This document shows positions 46,951-56,700 of a DNA stretch of 64,000 nt, piece after piece. Within the stretch, counting starts at the first letter, position 1. Every line of letters starts with the position of its first letter. The notes beneath the pieces were generated by a model that saw nothing but the letters and a program-made list of their open reading frames with translations, was not told where the DNA came from and made no database searches. The position numbers and the translations under genes were made by a program. Location of the stretch: assembly GCF_009827655.1 (NCBI RefSeq), contig NZ_WTYV01000004.1, positions 274,199 to 338,198 of the forward strand. Reading direction: 5' to 3'. Source of the stretch: Alteraurantiacibacter buctensis (lineage in GTDB: Bacteria > Pseudomonadota > Alphaproteobacteria > Sphingomonadales > Sphingomonadaceae).

Positions 46951-47223
46951 ATGAGCAATCCCCCTTCCCGTGACATCCGTCTGGCCCGCATGAAGTTCCG
47001 CGCCTGGCATCGCGGCACGCGCGAGGCGGATTACATGCTGGGCGGCTTCTTTGACCGCTATCACGCCGAATGGGACGAAGGCGCGCTCGCCTGGTTCGAG
47101 GCGCTGCTGGACGAGGATGACGTGGACGTGCTGGCTTGGGCGCTGCAAACCGCGCCGGTGCCCGCCCGCTTTGCCGGCCCGCAAATGGCGGCCATGCAGC
47201 GGATCGATTACGTTTCGATCTGA
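46951..47223 (+). CDS. sdhE: FAD assembly factor SdhE (succinate dehydrogenase assembly)
   Basis: A 90-residue small helical protein with the conserved RGTRE motif (R21-E25, the RGxxE signature) in HRGTREADYMLGGFFD. SdhE promotes covalent FAD attachment to SdhA. GTAGGAGGCGAGC before the ATG is a strong ribosome binding site. sdhE between recG and mfd is an order I recall as usual in alphaproteobacteria. mfd begins 101 bp downstream. Confidence 0.95.
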   Translation: MSNPPSRDIRLARMKFRAWHRGTREADYMLGGFFDRYHAEWDEGALAWFEALLDEDDVDVLAWALQTAPVPARFAGPQMAAMQRIDYVSI

Positions 47224-47324
47224 GGGTAGCCAAAAGGCCCGCCGATCCCTATTTCGCCGCCAGCCGCGCACCCCCTTCCCATCCGGGCAGGGGGCGATCG
47301 CGTTTGCGCCGCCAAGGATCGCCG

Positions 47325-50300
47325 ATGCCCGATTTGAACCGCCTGCTATCCGCCCGCCAACCGCTGACGCTGGCCAGCGTGGCGCGCGGCAGCCAGCCGC
47401 TGGTGCTGGCCGACCTGGCGCGGGCCAGCACGGGACGGGCCGTGTTCATTGCGCCCGACGATGCGGCGATGCGCTCGATCACCGATGCCGCGCAGTTCTT
47501 TGCGCCGGAGCTGGAGGTGCTGGAATTCCCCGCCTGGGACTGCCTGCCATTCGACCGCGCCAGCCCTGCGCTCAGCGTTTCAGCCCGGCGCTTGTCTGCG
47601 CTCTATCGCCTGCAGGCGGGCGGGCAGAAAACGCAGCTCCTGGTCACCACCATCAACGCCGCGCTGCAACGCGTGCTGACCCCGTTCCGCGTGCGCGAGG
47701 CCGTGCGCGAGCTGAAGCCGGGGACCGAGATCGGCCGCGAAAGCCTGATCGCGCTGCTCCAGCGGCAGGGCTACAGCCGCACCGATACCGTGGCAGATAC
47801 CGGCGAGTTCGCCGTGCGCGGCTCGATCTTCGATATCCACCCCAGCGGGCTGGAGGGTGGCTTGCGGCTCGATTTCTTCGGGGACGAGCTGGAGAGCCTG
47901 CGCCTGTTCGATCCCGCGACCCAGCTCACCACCGGCACGATGGACGGCTTCCTGCTGCTGCCCGCCAGCGAGGCGCAGATCGACGATGCCGCCATCAAGC
48001 GCTTCCGCACCCGCTATCGCGAACGCTTCGGCGCCACCGCCACGCAGGACCCGCTGTACGAAGCGGTGAGCGACGGGCGGCGGCTGGCCGGGATGGAACA
48101 CTGGCTGCCGCTGCTGGAAGACAAGCTGGCCACCTTGTTCGATCACCTTGGGCCCAAGGACACCGTAGTGATCGACGGGGCGGCGCTACAGGCGGCTGAA
48201 GAACGACTGGCCGACATTGCCGACTATCACCGGCAGAGGAAGGACGTGGCCGGGCAGGCCAAGGGCTCGTACCGCCCGCTCGACCCGGCCGAACTGTACC
48301 TGAAGCGCGCGGAGCTGGACCAGGCGATTGCCGCCCTCCCCATCCACCGCGCGGTGATATTTGCCGAGCCGGAGAGCGACAAGGTGCTGGATTTCGGCAT
48401 GCGTTCGGCGCGCGATTTCACCCCCGAACGCTCCGCCGGGCAGAACGCCTATGAAGCGGCGGCCAGGCATTTCTCCACCTTGGCGAAGAACGGCAAGCGC
48501 GCCTTGCTGGCCGCCTATTCCGAAGGCAGCCGCAGCCGCATTGCCAGCATCATCGGGGAAGCGGGCTGCACAATGGCCAGCGCCACCACCTGGCAGGAAG
48601 CGCTGGGCCTGGCAGCCAAGGGCAAGCCGGTGGCCATGGTGCTGCCGCTGGACACCGGCTTTGCCAACGATGACCTGGAACTGGTCACCGAGCAGGACCT
48701 GCTGGGCGACCGGCTGGTCCGCCGCCGCAAGAAGAAGAAGGACGCAGACGCCTTCCTGGCCGAATTGCAGGCGCTGCGCCGGGGTGATCTGGTGGTCCAT
48801 CTGGACCACGGCATCGGCAAGTACCTGGGCCTTGAACCCGTCACCGTGGGCAAGAGCCAGCACGATTGCGTGATGCTGGAATACGCCGGGGGCGACAAGC
48901 TCTACATCCCGGTTGAGAATATCGATGTCCTCTCCCGCTATGGCAGCGGCGAGGACGGCGCCGTGCTCGACAAGCTGGGCGGCGAAGGCTGGCAAAGGCG
49001 CAAGGCCCGCCTGAAGGAACGTATCCGCGAGATCGCGGGCGAACTGATGCAGGTGGCCGCCCTGCGCGCGCTGAAGGTGGCCCCGGTGCTGGAGCCTGAT
49101 GCCGCCAGCTTCAACCAGTTCGTCGACCGGTTCCCCTGGCAGGAAACGGATGACCAGGACGCCGCGATTGCCGACGTGCTGGGCGATCTGTCCAGCGGCA
49201 AGCCGATGGACCGGCTGGTCTGCGGCGACGTGGGCTTCGGCAAGACCGAAGTGGCCCTGCGCGCCGCCTTCGTGGCCGCTATGGCCGGGCAGCAGGTGGC
49301 CGTGGTGGCCCCCACCACCCTGCTGGCCCGCCAGCATTACCAGGGGTTTGCGGAACGGTTTGCAGGTTTTCCGTTAAAGGTTGGCCGCCTCTCCCGCCTG
49401 GTCCCTGCGGCCGAGATGAAGACCACCCGCGAGGAGCTGGAAGCAGGCACGATGGACGTGGTGGTGGGCACCCACGCAATCCTGTCCAAGACTACCAGGT
49501 TCAAGGACCTGGGCCTGGTGATCGTGGACGAGGAGCAGCGCTTCGGCGTCAACCACAAGGAACGGCTGAAGCAGCTGCGCGCCGATGTCCACGTCCTCAC
49601 CCTCACCGCCACGCCGATCCCGCGCACCCTGCAGATGGCGATGAGCGGCTTGCGCGAACTCAGCACCATCCAGACCCCGCCGGTCGACCGGCTGGCCACG
49701 CGGACCTATGTGATGGAGTGGGATGACATGGTGATGCGCGAGGCCCTGCTGCGCGAACACCATCGCGGCGGGCAGAGCTTCATCGTGGTGCCGCGCATTT
49801 CCGACATGGAGCAGGTGAGCGACTGGCTGCACGAACAGGTGCCGGAAATCCGCTTCGTCGCCGCGCACGGGCAGATGAGCCCGAGCGAGGTGGAAGAAAG
49901 GATGAGCGCCTTCTACGAGAAGAAGTACGAGGTGTTGCTCTCCACCACGATCGTCGAGAGCGGGCTGGATATTCCATCGGCCAACACCATCATCATCCAC
50001 CGCGCGGACCGCTTTGGCCTGGCCCAGCTCTACCAGCTTCGCGGGCGCGTGGGGCGCAGCAAGATCCGCGCCTATGCCTATCTCACCACCCCGCCCGGCA
50101 CCGCGCTGAGCGAGGTGGCGGAAAAGCGCCTGAAGGTGCTGGGTGACCTCGATTCGCTGGGGGCCGGCTTCCAGCTTGCCAGCCATGACCTCGACATTCG
50201 CGGCGCGGGCAACCTGCTGGGCGACGAGCAGAGCGGCCACATCCGCGAGGTCGGTTTCGAGCTCTACCAGTCGATGCTGGAAGATGCGATCCTGGCCGCC

Positions 50301-50810
50301 AAGGCAGGGCAGATGGGGCTGGAACGCAAGGCCGAAAGCGTCAGCCCGCAGATCACCGTTGATGCCCCGATCATGATCCCGGACGATTACGTGCCCGACC
50401 TGGCCGTGCGCATGGCACTCTACCGCCGCCTCAACGATTGCAGCGGCAAGGCCGAGGTGGAGGCGCTGGCCGCCGAGATGATCGACCGCTTCGGCCCCCT
50501 GCCCGCTGCCACGAAGAACCTTGTCCGCCTGATCGAGGTGAAGCAGCAGGCGATCGAGGCCAACATCGCCAAGATCGACGTGGGCGCGAAGGGCACGCTG
50601 GTCACCTTCCACAACGACGATTTCCCCGACCCCGCGGGCCTCATCGCCTATGTCGAACGGCTGAAGGGCACTGCTCGCCTGCGGCCGGACATGAAGCTGG
50701 TGATCGAGCGCGCGTGGGGCGATCCGGAAAGCCGGATGAACGGGCTGTTCCAGTTGACCAAGGGCCTCAGCGCGATTGCGCGGAAGGCGGGGAAGCAGGC
50801 GGCAACCTAG
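47325..50810 (+). CDS. mfd: Transcription-repair coupling factor
   Basis: A 1161-residue Mfd. The N-terminal UvrB-homology region (about 10-300) is followed by the RNAP-interaction domain with HLDHGIGKYLGLEPV and the RecG-like translocase motifs GDVGFGKTEVALRAAF, VDEEQRFGVNHKERLK, TATPIPRTLQMAMSG and LYQLRGRVGRSKIRAYAYL. The C-terminal TRCF domain has VPDLAVRMALYRRL. It displaces stalled RNA polymerase and recruits repair. The ATG at 47325 is chosen; longer frames overlap sdhE. Its stop shares CTAG with the convergent EAL gene. Confidence 0.96.
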   Translation: MPDLNRLLSARQPLTLASVARGSQPLVLADLARASTGRAVFIAPDDAAMRSITDAAQFFAPELEVLEFPAWDCLPFDRASPALSVSARRLSALYRLQAGGQKTQLLVTTINAALQRVLTPFRVREAVRELKPGTEIGRESLIALLQRQGYSRTDTVADTGEFAVRGSIFDIHPSGLEGGLRLDFFGDELESLRLFDPATQLTTGTMDGFLLLPASEAQIDDAAIKRFRTRYRERFGATATQDPLYEAVSDGRRLAGMEHWLPLLEDKLATLFDHLGPKDTVVIDGAALQAAEERLADIADYHRQRKDVAGQAKGSYRPLDPAELYLKRAELDQAIAALPIHRAVIFAEPESDKVLDFGMRSARDFTPERSAGQNAYEAAARHFSTLAKNGKRALLAAYSEGSRSRIASIIGEAGCTMASATTWQEALGLAAKGKPVAMVLPLDTGFANDDLELVTEQDLLGDRLVRRRKKKKDADAFLAELQALRRGDLVVHLDHGIGKYLGLEPVTVGKSQHDCVMLEYAGGDKLYIPVENIDVLSRYGSGEDGAVLDKLGGEGWQRRKARLKERIREIAGELMQVAALRALKVAPVLEPDAASFNQFVDRFPWQETDDQDAAIADVLGDLSSGKPMDRLVCGDVGFGKTEVALRAAFVAAMAGQQVAVVAPTTLLARQHYQGFAERFAGFPLKVGRLSRLVPAAEMKTTREELEAGTMDVVVGTHAILSKTTRFKDLGLVIVDEEQRFGVNHKERLKQLRADVHVLTLTATPIPRTLQMAMSGLRELSTIQTPPVDRLATRTYVMEWDDMVMREALLREHHRGGQSFIVVPRISDMEQVSDWLHEQVPEIRFVAAHGQMSPSEVEERMSAFYEKKYEVLLSTTIVESGLDIPSANTIIIHRADRFGLAQLYQLRGRVGRSKIRAYAYLTTPPGTALSEVAEKRLKVLGDLDSLGAGFQLASHDLDIRGAGNLLGDEQSGHIREVGFELYQSMLEDAILAAKAGQMGLERKAESVSPQITVDAPIMIPDDYVPDLAVRMALYRRLNDCSGKAEVEALAAEMIDRFGPLPAATKNLVRLIEVKQQAIEANIAKIDVGAKGTLVTFHNDDFPDPAGLIAYVERLKGTARLRPDMKLVIERAWGDPESRMNGLFQLTKGLSAIARKAGKQAAT

Positions 50811-51613
50811 AGCGCGGCGAAATCCCCTGCGGCCATCGGCTTGCCTCCCAGGTAGCCCTGCCACGCTGCGCACCCTTCGCGCACCACGGCGTCGCGCTGG
50901 GCCTCGCTCTCGATCCCCTCGGCGATCACCTTCAGGTCCAGCGCATTGGCCATGGCCACGATGCCGCGCAGCACCTCCAGGTCGCGACGGTCCTCGGCAA
51001 TGCCCTGCACCATGCTGCGGTCCAGCTTGAGGTAGTGCAGCGGCAGCTTCTTGAGGTAGCGGAAGTTGCAGAAGCCCGCGCCGAAATCATCCAGCGCCAC
51101 CCGCACGCCCAGCGCCACCAGTTCCTCCAGCCGCATAGCCGAACGGTCCAGTTCGGCCACCATCGCCTGCTCGGTGATCTCCAGCGTCAGGCGCGCGGGA
51201 TCGAAGCCCGTATCCGCCAGGGCCGCAGTAACCGCCGCGGTGAAGTCTGCCGCGGCCAGGTCCGCCGCAGTCACGTTCAGCGACAGGCTCAGGTGATCCG
51301 GCCACGCCCCCGCCGCCGCCAGGGCCCGGCGCAGCACGTGATCGGTCAGCCCGCGCGCCAGTTCGCTGAGGCCGTGCGAGCCCTGTGCGATCAGCACCAG
51401 TTCGTCACCTGCCAGCTTGCCCAGTTCGCCATGGTCCCAGCGCACCAGCGCTTCGGCTCCGTAGAGCGCCCCGTCGGCGGCGAACTGCGGCTGGAACAGC
51501 AGCGTCACCTCATCCCGCTCCAGCGCACCGGCCAGCTCGCTCGCCAGCGGGTGGCTGGCAGCGCGCCGGTCGCGCCGCTGGCGGCGGTCGGAAGGAGAAA
51601 CGGCAACGGTCAT
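50807..51613 (-). CDS. Cyclic-di-GMP phosphodiesterase (EAL domain)
   Basis: About 268 residues, nearly all an EAL domain. Catalytic and metal-binding residues look intact: EALVRW, NVTAADLA, LEITEQAM, DDFGAGFCNF, LKLDRSMV, AEGIES and QGYLGGKPM. It should hydrolyse c-di-GMP in the cytosol; no sensor or membrane segment is fused. The start is uncertain: ATG at 51613 or 51631. It is divergent from nadK by 90 bp. Confidence 0.92.
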   Translation of the reverse strand: MTVAVSPSDRRQRRDRRAASHPLASELAGALERDEVTLLFQPQFAADGALYGAEALVRWDHGELGKLAGDELVLIAQGSHGLSELARGLTDHVLRRALAAAGAWPDHLSLSLNVTAADLAAADFTAAVTAALADTGFDPARLTLEITEQAMVAELDRSAMRLEELVALGVRVALDDFGAGFCNFRYLKKLPLHYLKLDRSMVQGIAEDRRDLEVLRGIVAMANALDLKVIAEGIESEAQRDAVVREGCAAWQGYLGGKPMAAGDFAAL

Positions 51614-51703
51614 GTCCGGTCTATGACGCATGGCGGGCCGCGCGTCACTCCCCCCGCAAACCGCGCGTTGCAAATCGGGACGCTGGCGCTAGGTTCCGCC
51701 GCC

Positions 51704-52501
51704 ATGAGCGACCCGACCTTCACCCTCGACACGGCCCGCCTGGCGCTGCTTGCCTCGCCCAGCGACCGGGCCCGCGCAGCGGCCGGGCAACTGGCCGACT
51801 GCCACCCGTGGGTGCCGCTTGAGGAAGCGCAGGCCGCCGTGGTGCTGGGTGGCGACGGCTACCTGCTCGACGTGCTGCACCAGATGCTGGACAACGAACG
51901 GGTGCTGCCGGTCTATGGCCTGAACCTGGGCACCGTGGGCTTCCTGATGAACCGCCATCGCGGGTGCGACGGGCTGCTGAAGCGGATCGCGAAGGCGCGG
52001 CCGATGCAGGTCTGCCCCCTCAAGATGGAAGCGGTTGACCAGGACGGCGTCAGCCACGCCAGTTGCGCGATCAACGAGGTGAGCCTGCTGCGTGAAACCC
52101 GCCAGACCGCCAAGATCGAGATCAGCGTGAACGGCAAGGTCCGCGTGCCCGAACTGGCGGGCGACGGAGTGCTGCTGGCCACGCCGGTGGGCTCCACGGC
52201 CTACAACCTCTCGGCCCACGGGCCCATCCTGCCGCTCGATTCGCAGATGCTTGCCCTCACCCCGATCAGCCCCTTCCGCCCGCGCCGCTGGCGGGGCGCA
52301 ATCCTGCCCGATCGCAGCAAGGTGAGCTTCCGGATTCGCGAGCCGGCCAAGCGCCCGGTGATGGTGGTGGCGGACCAGAAGGAATTCCGCGACGTGGCCG
52401 AAGTGCACGTGGAAATCGCCCGCGACATGGCCATGACGCTGCTGTTCGATCCCGGCCACGCGCTGGACGAACGGATCGTGGCCGAACAGTTCGTGGTTTG
52501 A
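51704..52501 (+). CDS. nadK: NAD kinase
   Basis: A 265-residue ATP-NAD kinase making NADP+. The signature GGDG (49-52) is in AAVVLGGDGYLLDVLHQ, and LLATPVGSTAYNLSAHGPILP is the NAD-binding segment. INEVSLLRE also matches. It is the last chromosomal gene before tRNA-Asn and the integrated element. Confidence 0.96.
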   Translation: MSDPTFTLDTARLALLASPSDRARAAAGQLADCHPWVPLEEAQAAVVLGGDGYLLDVLHQMLDNERVLPVYGLNLGTVGFLMNRHRGCDGLLKRIAKARPMQVCPLKMEAVDQDGVSHASCAINEVSLLRETRQTAKIEISVNGKVRVPELAGDGVLLATPVGSTAYNLSAHGPILPLDSQMLALTPISPFRPRRWRGAILPDRSKVSFRIREPAKRPVMVVADQKEFRDVAEVHVEIARDMAMTLLFDPGHALDERIVAEQFVV

Positions 52502-52514
52502 GCCAAAAGCGGGG

Positions 52515-52543
52515 TTGCCAAAGGGTTTTGCCGCCCATATAGG
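52515..52543 (+). promoter_or_regulatory. sigma70-type promoter of tRNA-Asn
   Basis: TTGCCA (52515-52520) and TATAGG (52538-52543) are separated by 17 bases, a near-consensus housekeeping promoter. Transcription would start about 52550, 16 bases before the tRNA 5' end. Confidence 0.6.
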
Positions 52544-52565
52544 CGCACCCCTGCCTTCGGGCTGC

Positions 52566-52640
52566 TCCCCGATAGCTCAGCGGTAGAGCATTCGACTGTT
52601 AATCGAATGGCCGTAGGTTCGAATCCTACTCGGGGAGCCA
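52566..52640 (+). tRNA. tRNA-Asn (GTT)
   Basis: A 75-base tRNA with encoded CCA. Acceptor stem TCCCCGA pairs with TCGGGGA, followed by G-CCA. The D arm GCTCAGCGGTAGAGC, anticodon stem TTCGA/TCGAA with loop CTGTTAA, and T arm GTAGGTTCGAATCCTAC all fold. The anticodon GTT is at 52598-52600. tRNA 3' ends are common phage attachment sites, and foreign-looking sequence starts just after this one. Confidence 0.97.
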
Positions 52641-52692
52641 CTTCATCCTAATAGCGCATTGAGAAATCTAGTTTTTTCTGCGCTGGGGCAAA

Positions 52693-52713
52693 ATCGCTCC
52701 CACAAACGCTCCC
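52693..52713 (+). repeat. Tandem CGCTCCCAC repeat next to tRNA-Asn
   Basis: Two copies of CGCTCCCAC separated by AAA lie about 50 bases beyond the tRNA. Closely spaced direct repeats at this position resemble integrase arm-type sites, but that is a guess from location only. Confidence 0.4.
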
Positions 52714-52764
52714 ACATGAAGCAATTTTTGTTGGGAATTGAGTGTCAGCCAAGCCGTCGTATTG

Positions 52765-53181
52765 TCATGGATACAAGCGGTGGTCATGGTCTAGCCACAC
52801 CACGTGAAATGTATCATCGATGAGAAGCCCATGAACGCGTCCGTGTGCATTGGCCGTGAGTGTGAATTGAAACGCGGGCGAATCGCGCAATTGCTCTGGC
52901 AAATGGGCGAATCCCTTCGGCCTTGATGTTTGCTCCCATGCGATAGGGTGATTGCGCGCCGCTTTTCCTCTTGGCGTCACGAACTCGAGCACTGTCCAAC
53001 TGGACATGGACTTAAGTCTTTCCATGAGGGTCTGCACGTAGCCATCGCGAAAAACTCTTGGGCAAAGTTCTTCGTCAGTGGAATCAAACATCCCAAACGA
53101 AAACCGCAAGGGAGCATCGTTCTTGCCAATTTTGGTTACGCCGGATCGTCCTTTCTCTGGAACGTCTGACTTTCTAACCAT
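52765..53181 (-). CDS. Small protein paired with Panacea-domain gene (candidate toxin)
   Basis: A 138-residue protein. The C-terminal part (FQFTLTANAHGRVHGLLIDD then TFHVVWLDHDHRLYP) looks like a short beta-rich domain ending in an Asp-His-Asp-His cluster; the N-terminal ~30 residues are basic. I do not recognise a named family. Its start overlaps the end of the Panacea gene by 8 bp, the order expected for antitoxin then toxin in PanAT pairs. Base composition is lower in GC than the chromosome. The toxin role is inference from the partner. Confidence 0.65.
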   Translation of the reverse strand: MVRKSDVPEKGRSGVTKIGKNDAPLRFSFGMFDSTDEELCPRVFRDGYVQTLMERLKSMSSWTVLEFVTPRGKAARNHPIAWEQTSRPKGFAHLPEQLRDSPAFQFTLTANAHGRVHGLLIDDTFHVVWLDHDHRLYP

Positions 53182-53656
53182 TGGCGGCGAAGCCGCGATA
53201 AAAGTGCTTCATCGTCTCTTTCGATATTGTGGCCGTGGATGGCTCGGTGGGTGGGGTATCGCCACGCGCTTCAATCCACGGAGCCTCTCGATGGGTCATC
53301 AATTCAAGCGAAACTGCTGTTTCGGAGCCGAAAACCTCAATTATCTCATCTAAGAAGCCTGCCAGAACATCTCCAATCGCGGGCTTCTCTATTTCCTCGG
53401 TGATTGGGTGCCAGCGGTAATCTTTGAAGCGGTGATATTGCGAAAGCAGAACGGGGCCATGGACCCACGCCTTGAACTCTTCGTCGAACAGTGGCTCATC
53501 GCGAAGCGCAAGGTTCCACGCGTCAGCGTAATAGAGCAGCTTTTGAAGCTTCAAATTCGTGAGGATTTCGCCGCGCTCACGGCATTCTGCGATGAGGTAA
53601 TCAGCCACATCAAAAGGGCGTTTGTCCGCCGCTACAGCTTTCGCAAATACAACCAT
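53174..53656 (-). CDS. Panacea (DUF4065/SocA-like) domain protein, candidate antitoxin
   Basis: About 160 residues. The Panacea/DUF4065 core is clear: FDVADYLIAECRERGEILTNLKLQKLLYYAD, then WNLALRDEPLFDEEFKAWVHGPV and YHRFKDYRW. This domain serves as the neutralising part of varied toxin-antitoxin pairs and occurs often in prophages (GepA-like). The ATG at 53656 has GGAGGAG upstream and is preferred over a longer form to 53764, which would overlap the giant virion-type gene. It lies downstream of that gene by 80 bp and may be a lysogenic-conversion cargo gene. Confidence 0.85.
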   Translation of the reverse strand: MVVFAKAVAADKRPFDVADYLIAECRERGEILTNLKLQKLLYYADAWNLALRDEPLFDEEFKAWVHGPVLLSQYHRFKDYRWHPITEEIEKPAIGDVLAGFLDEIIEVFGSETAVSLELMTHREAPWIEARGDTPPTEPSTATISKETMKHFYRGFAANG

Positions 53657-53736
53657 GGCCTGCTCCTCCAGCGCGCATAGCAGAAAAAGCTTGATTTGAA
53701 TCCCCCATATTCGACTCAAATTTTCGAGCGCCGCAA

Positions 53737-56700
53737 TCATTCCACCATCTCGAAATCCGCCCACTCGTCAGCCGCAGGCGATCCACCAAACAGTTGCGCC
53801 CGTGCATCGGCCCGCGCTTCCCGCACAATCCGTTGCGCCGCGTCGATCCGGTCATCATCCGGCATCGCCCGCCATTCCTGCGAGCGCACCAGCCGCGCCA
53901 GTTCATCATGTGCGGCCTGCCCCGACAGCGCTAGGTAGCGGTCATATTCTTCCGGCGTGAGTTCCACCCCGCCAACCTTGCGCTGCGGATAGCCGGGGGC
54001 ATAGTCCAGCCGCATCAGTTCAAGGTTGACCGGATCGCGGGCCGCTTCCGATTGCCAGATGGGCGAGACAATATCAGGCCCCACCCCGCCCTGATCGGTG
54101 ATCGGCGCGCCCCAGATATTCCGGCGCGGCAGCAGGTTATCGGACAGGCCGGGAATGCGGTTCTGCACGGCATCTCTAACCCCGTCCGTTTCCCGCTGCG
54201 TGGGGTCCATGACGCGGGCCACCTGATTGACACCCGTGGGCACCGTGAACGAGCCTGCCAGACGTTCCAGCAGCCTTTCGGCATTGCGTTGCGGGTCCGA
54301 CAGGGCTTCCAGCAGATCGGAGATACCCGACAGCCACGTTTTGCTGGCAAGGTTGCCCATAATGGAAGCGGTCAGGATAACCGCCTCATTCTCCCTCTGC
54401 GTTTCGCTCATGCCTTCCGGCATCAGGGCCATATCGGCACCCATGCCCAGCGTGGTCGAGAACGGGTCTAGGCGCCGATACGAATAGTATGTGTCACCAA
54501 TGCGGATTGAATAGGGCTTCCAGCCATCGGCATAGAGCAGGCGGGCCTTGGCCTGATCGGTGGGCGGCGATCCGGTGATGTGGCCCTGCAATGCCGCCTC
54601 GTAAACCAGCATTCCCATGCCCGTCCCGATGGTGGCCCGCGCAATCGCCAAATCCCGGCTGGCACCACCAGCGGCAAATTCCTTGCGCCACTCCCGCAGC
54701 ACGGGGGCGGCTGGCGAACGCTCGATTGCAAACTTGAGCAGGTTGATCGGCGTGCGAACGAACGGCACAAACACCTTGGCAACAAGGTTGTTCGTGGTGA
54801 TCCGCGATACGCTGGAACCGAAGTCGCCAAGCTGGCGCTGGAAGGTCAGATACCGCCCATAGTCCAATGCACGGGCCAGCATTTCATCGGTCGGATTGGC
54901 CGACAGTTCCGCAATGCGCGCCCGCAGGGCATCGCCCGCCAGCCCCTCGCCACGGGCCACCCGAACAGCTTGCGCGTTCAGTTCCATGCGGCGGGCAACG
55001 CCCTTGAAAAATTCATCTTCCGCCGTGAGCAGGCGAGTAGGCACGCGGATGACTTCGCCCTTCAACCCCGAGATGGCCCGGAATTGCTGGCCTTCCACCT
55101 TGCTAACAAAGTCCGCAGGCTCGCCCGTGCGAAGGCCCTGGGCGAACATACGCGCCCCTTCTCTTGCCCCCTGCAACAGCCCGAATGCCCGCGCGCCAAC
55201 TTCGCTGCCAAGCACGCGATCAAGCGCTTGGCGGGTAACAGCTTGCCGCGCCCGTCCAATCAGCGCCGCGCCCGCAAATTCGGGAATTTGGGCCATTGCC
55301 GTAAGAGTGTTCGACACGATGTTGACCGCGTGCGTCTGTGGCCCGCTCAGCAGCATATTGATATAGAGTTCGGCCAGCTTGTCTCGAAAGCGCGGGTCAG
55401 TGGTCTTGTCCACTACCGCGTTAAACACCCCCGGCCCAACTTCCGCCGCATCGAGGACAGCTTGCGCCGCGTCGGTCAAGCGCCTCTTGCCTCCGCCGCC
55501 TTCGACAATGGCAGTCAGCACGTCATCGCGCACAACCCGGCTGGATGCCATCATACGGAATTGCTGCAAGGCCCGCCCAGCTTCCGCCGTGGCACCAGAC
55601 ACCTGTTCCTGAATAGCCGCGTGGCGCATTAGCTTGCGCCGGAAGTCCGCCATAAGCTCGCCATCTGGATCGGTGCGGCCAGCAATGCGCCGCGCTGCGT
55701 TGACCAGATCGTTCCCCGACTTGGCGAGTATCTGGCGCGCGGCAAGCGCTTCCTCTGCGTTGAGCGCTTGCCCCCGGCGACGGGAAAGCAGTTGGTCCGC
55801 AGTCATGTTCAGTTCGCCCGCAAGGCGTTCGGTTTCGGCCTGCGTCACACGGCCACGGGTGGCAGCATCGAAGCCAAAGCGGGCCTCTGTCTGGGCCAGT
55901 GCGCGCTTGATGTCCTGCGGGCTTTCCAGCCGGTCCAGACGGATATTCCCTGCAAGGTCAGGACCACCAGCGGGCCATTCCTCATAGGCTTCAGGCGGGG
56001 CAAAAGGCTGAGGTTCATCGGCAGGCTCGGAAATATCCCGATAGACCGGCGCGCCCGTCTCGGACTCCTGCCGCGCAATCGCCCGCCTATCGTATTGCCG
56101 GTTATAGTAGTTCTCAATTTCCGGCAGATCGTCAGCCAGAAAGCGCCGCCCGGTGCGCCCGTTGTAAGTGTCATTCAGCGCGTCAAGGAATTGGTTGAGC
56201 GTGGGCCGGTCTGTCAGTTCGGGGAAATAGCCTTCTTCCCAAGCCCGCAGCGCCGCATCATCCAGCAGCATACCGTTATCGTTGACCATCGGGCCAAAGC
56301 GGCTTTCCTGCCCAACAAAGTCCATGCCGGTGCGGGCGCGATTGTTGCGAATGCCCATCTTGGCGAGTTCGCCACCCTGATCGACCAGACCGCCATTCAG
56401 GCGCAGCCAGCCCACCAGATCGACAGGGCCAACGGTTTTGACTTCGCCGCCGTTGTAGGTGCGGAACGTGCGCCGCGTCAGTTCCCCGCGTTCATTCGGC
56501 ACGCGCACCGGCTCGAACCGGCCAGCGTCCCGCGCCGCCGCTTCCGCAGCGCTGCCAATCTCATTGCTGGCAATCGGCAGCACATCACCCGGCGATAGGT
56601 TAGCAGCCGCCGCTTCGCGCTGGGCCTGCGTCAACGGATCGGTCAGACCCGCAGGACGGGCTGCACCGACCGGCTGGGGCATGGCTTGAGAGACAGAAGG

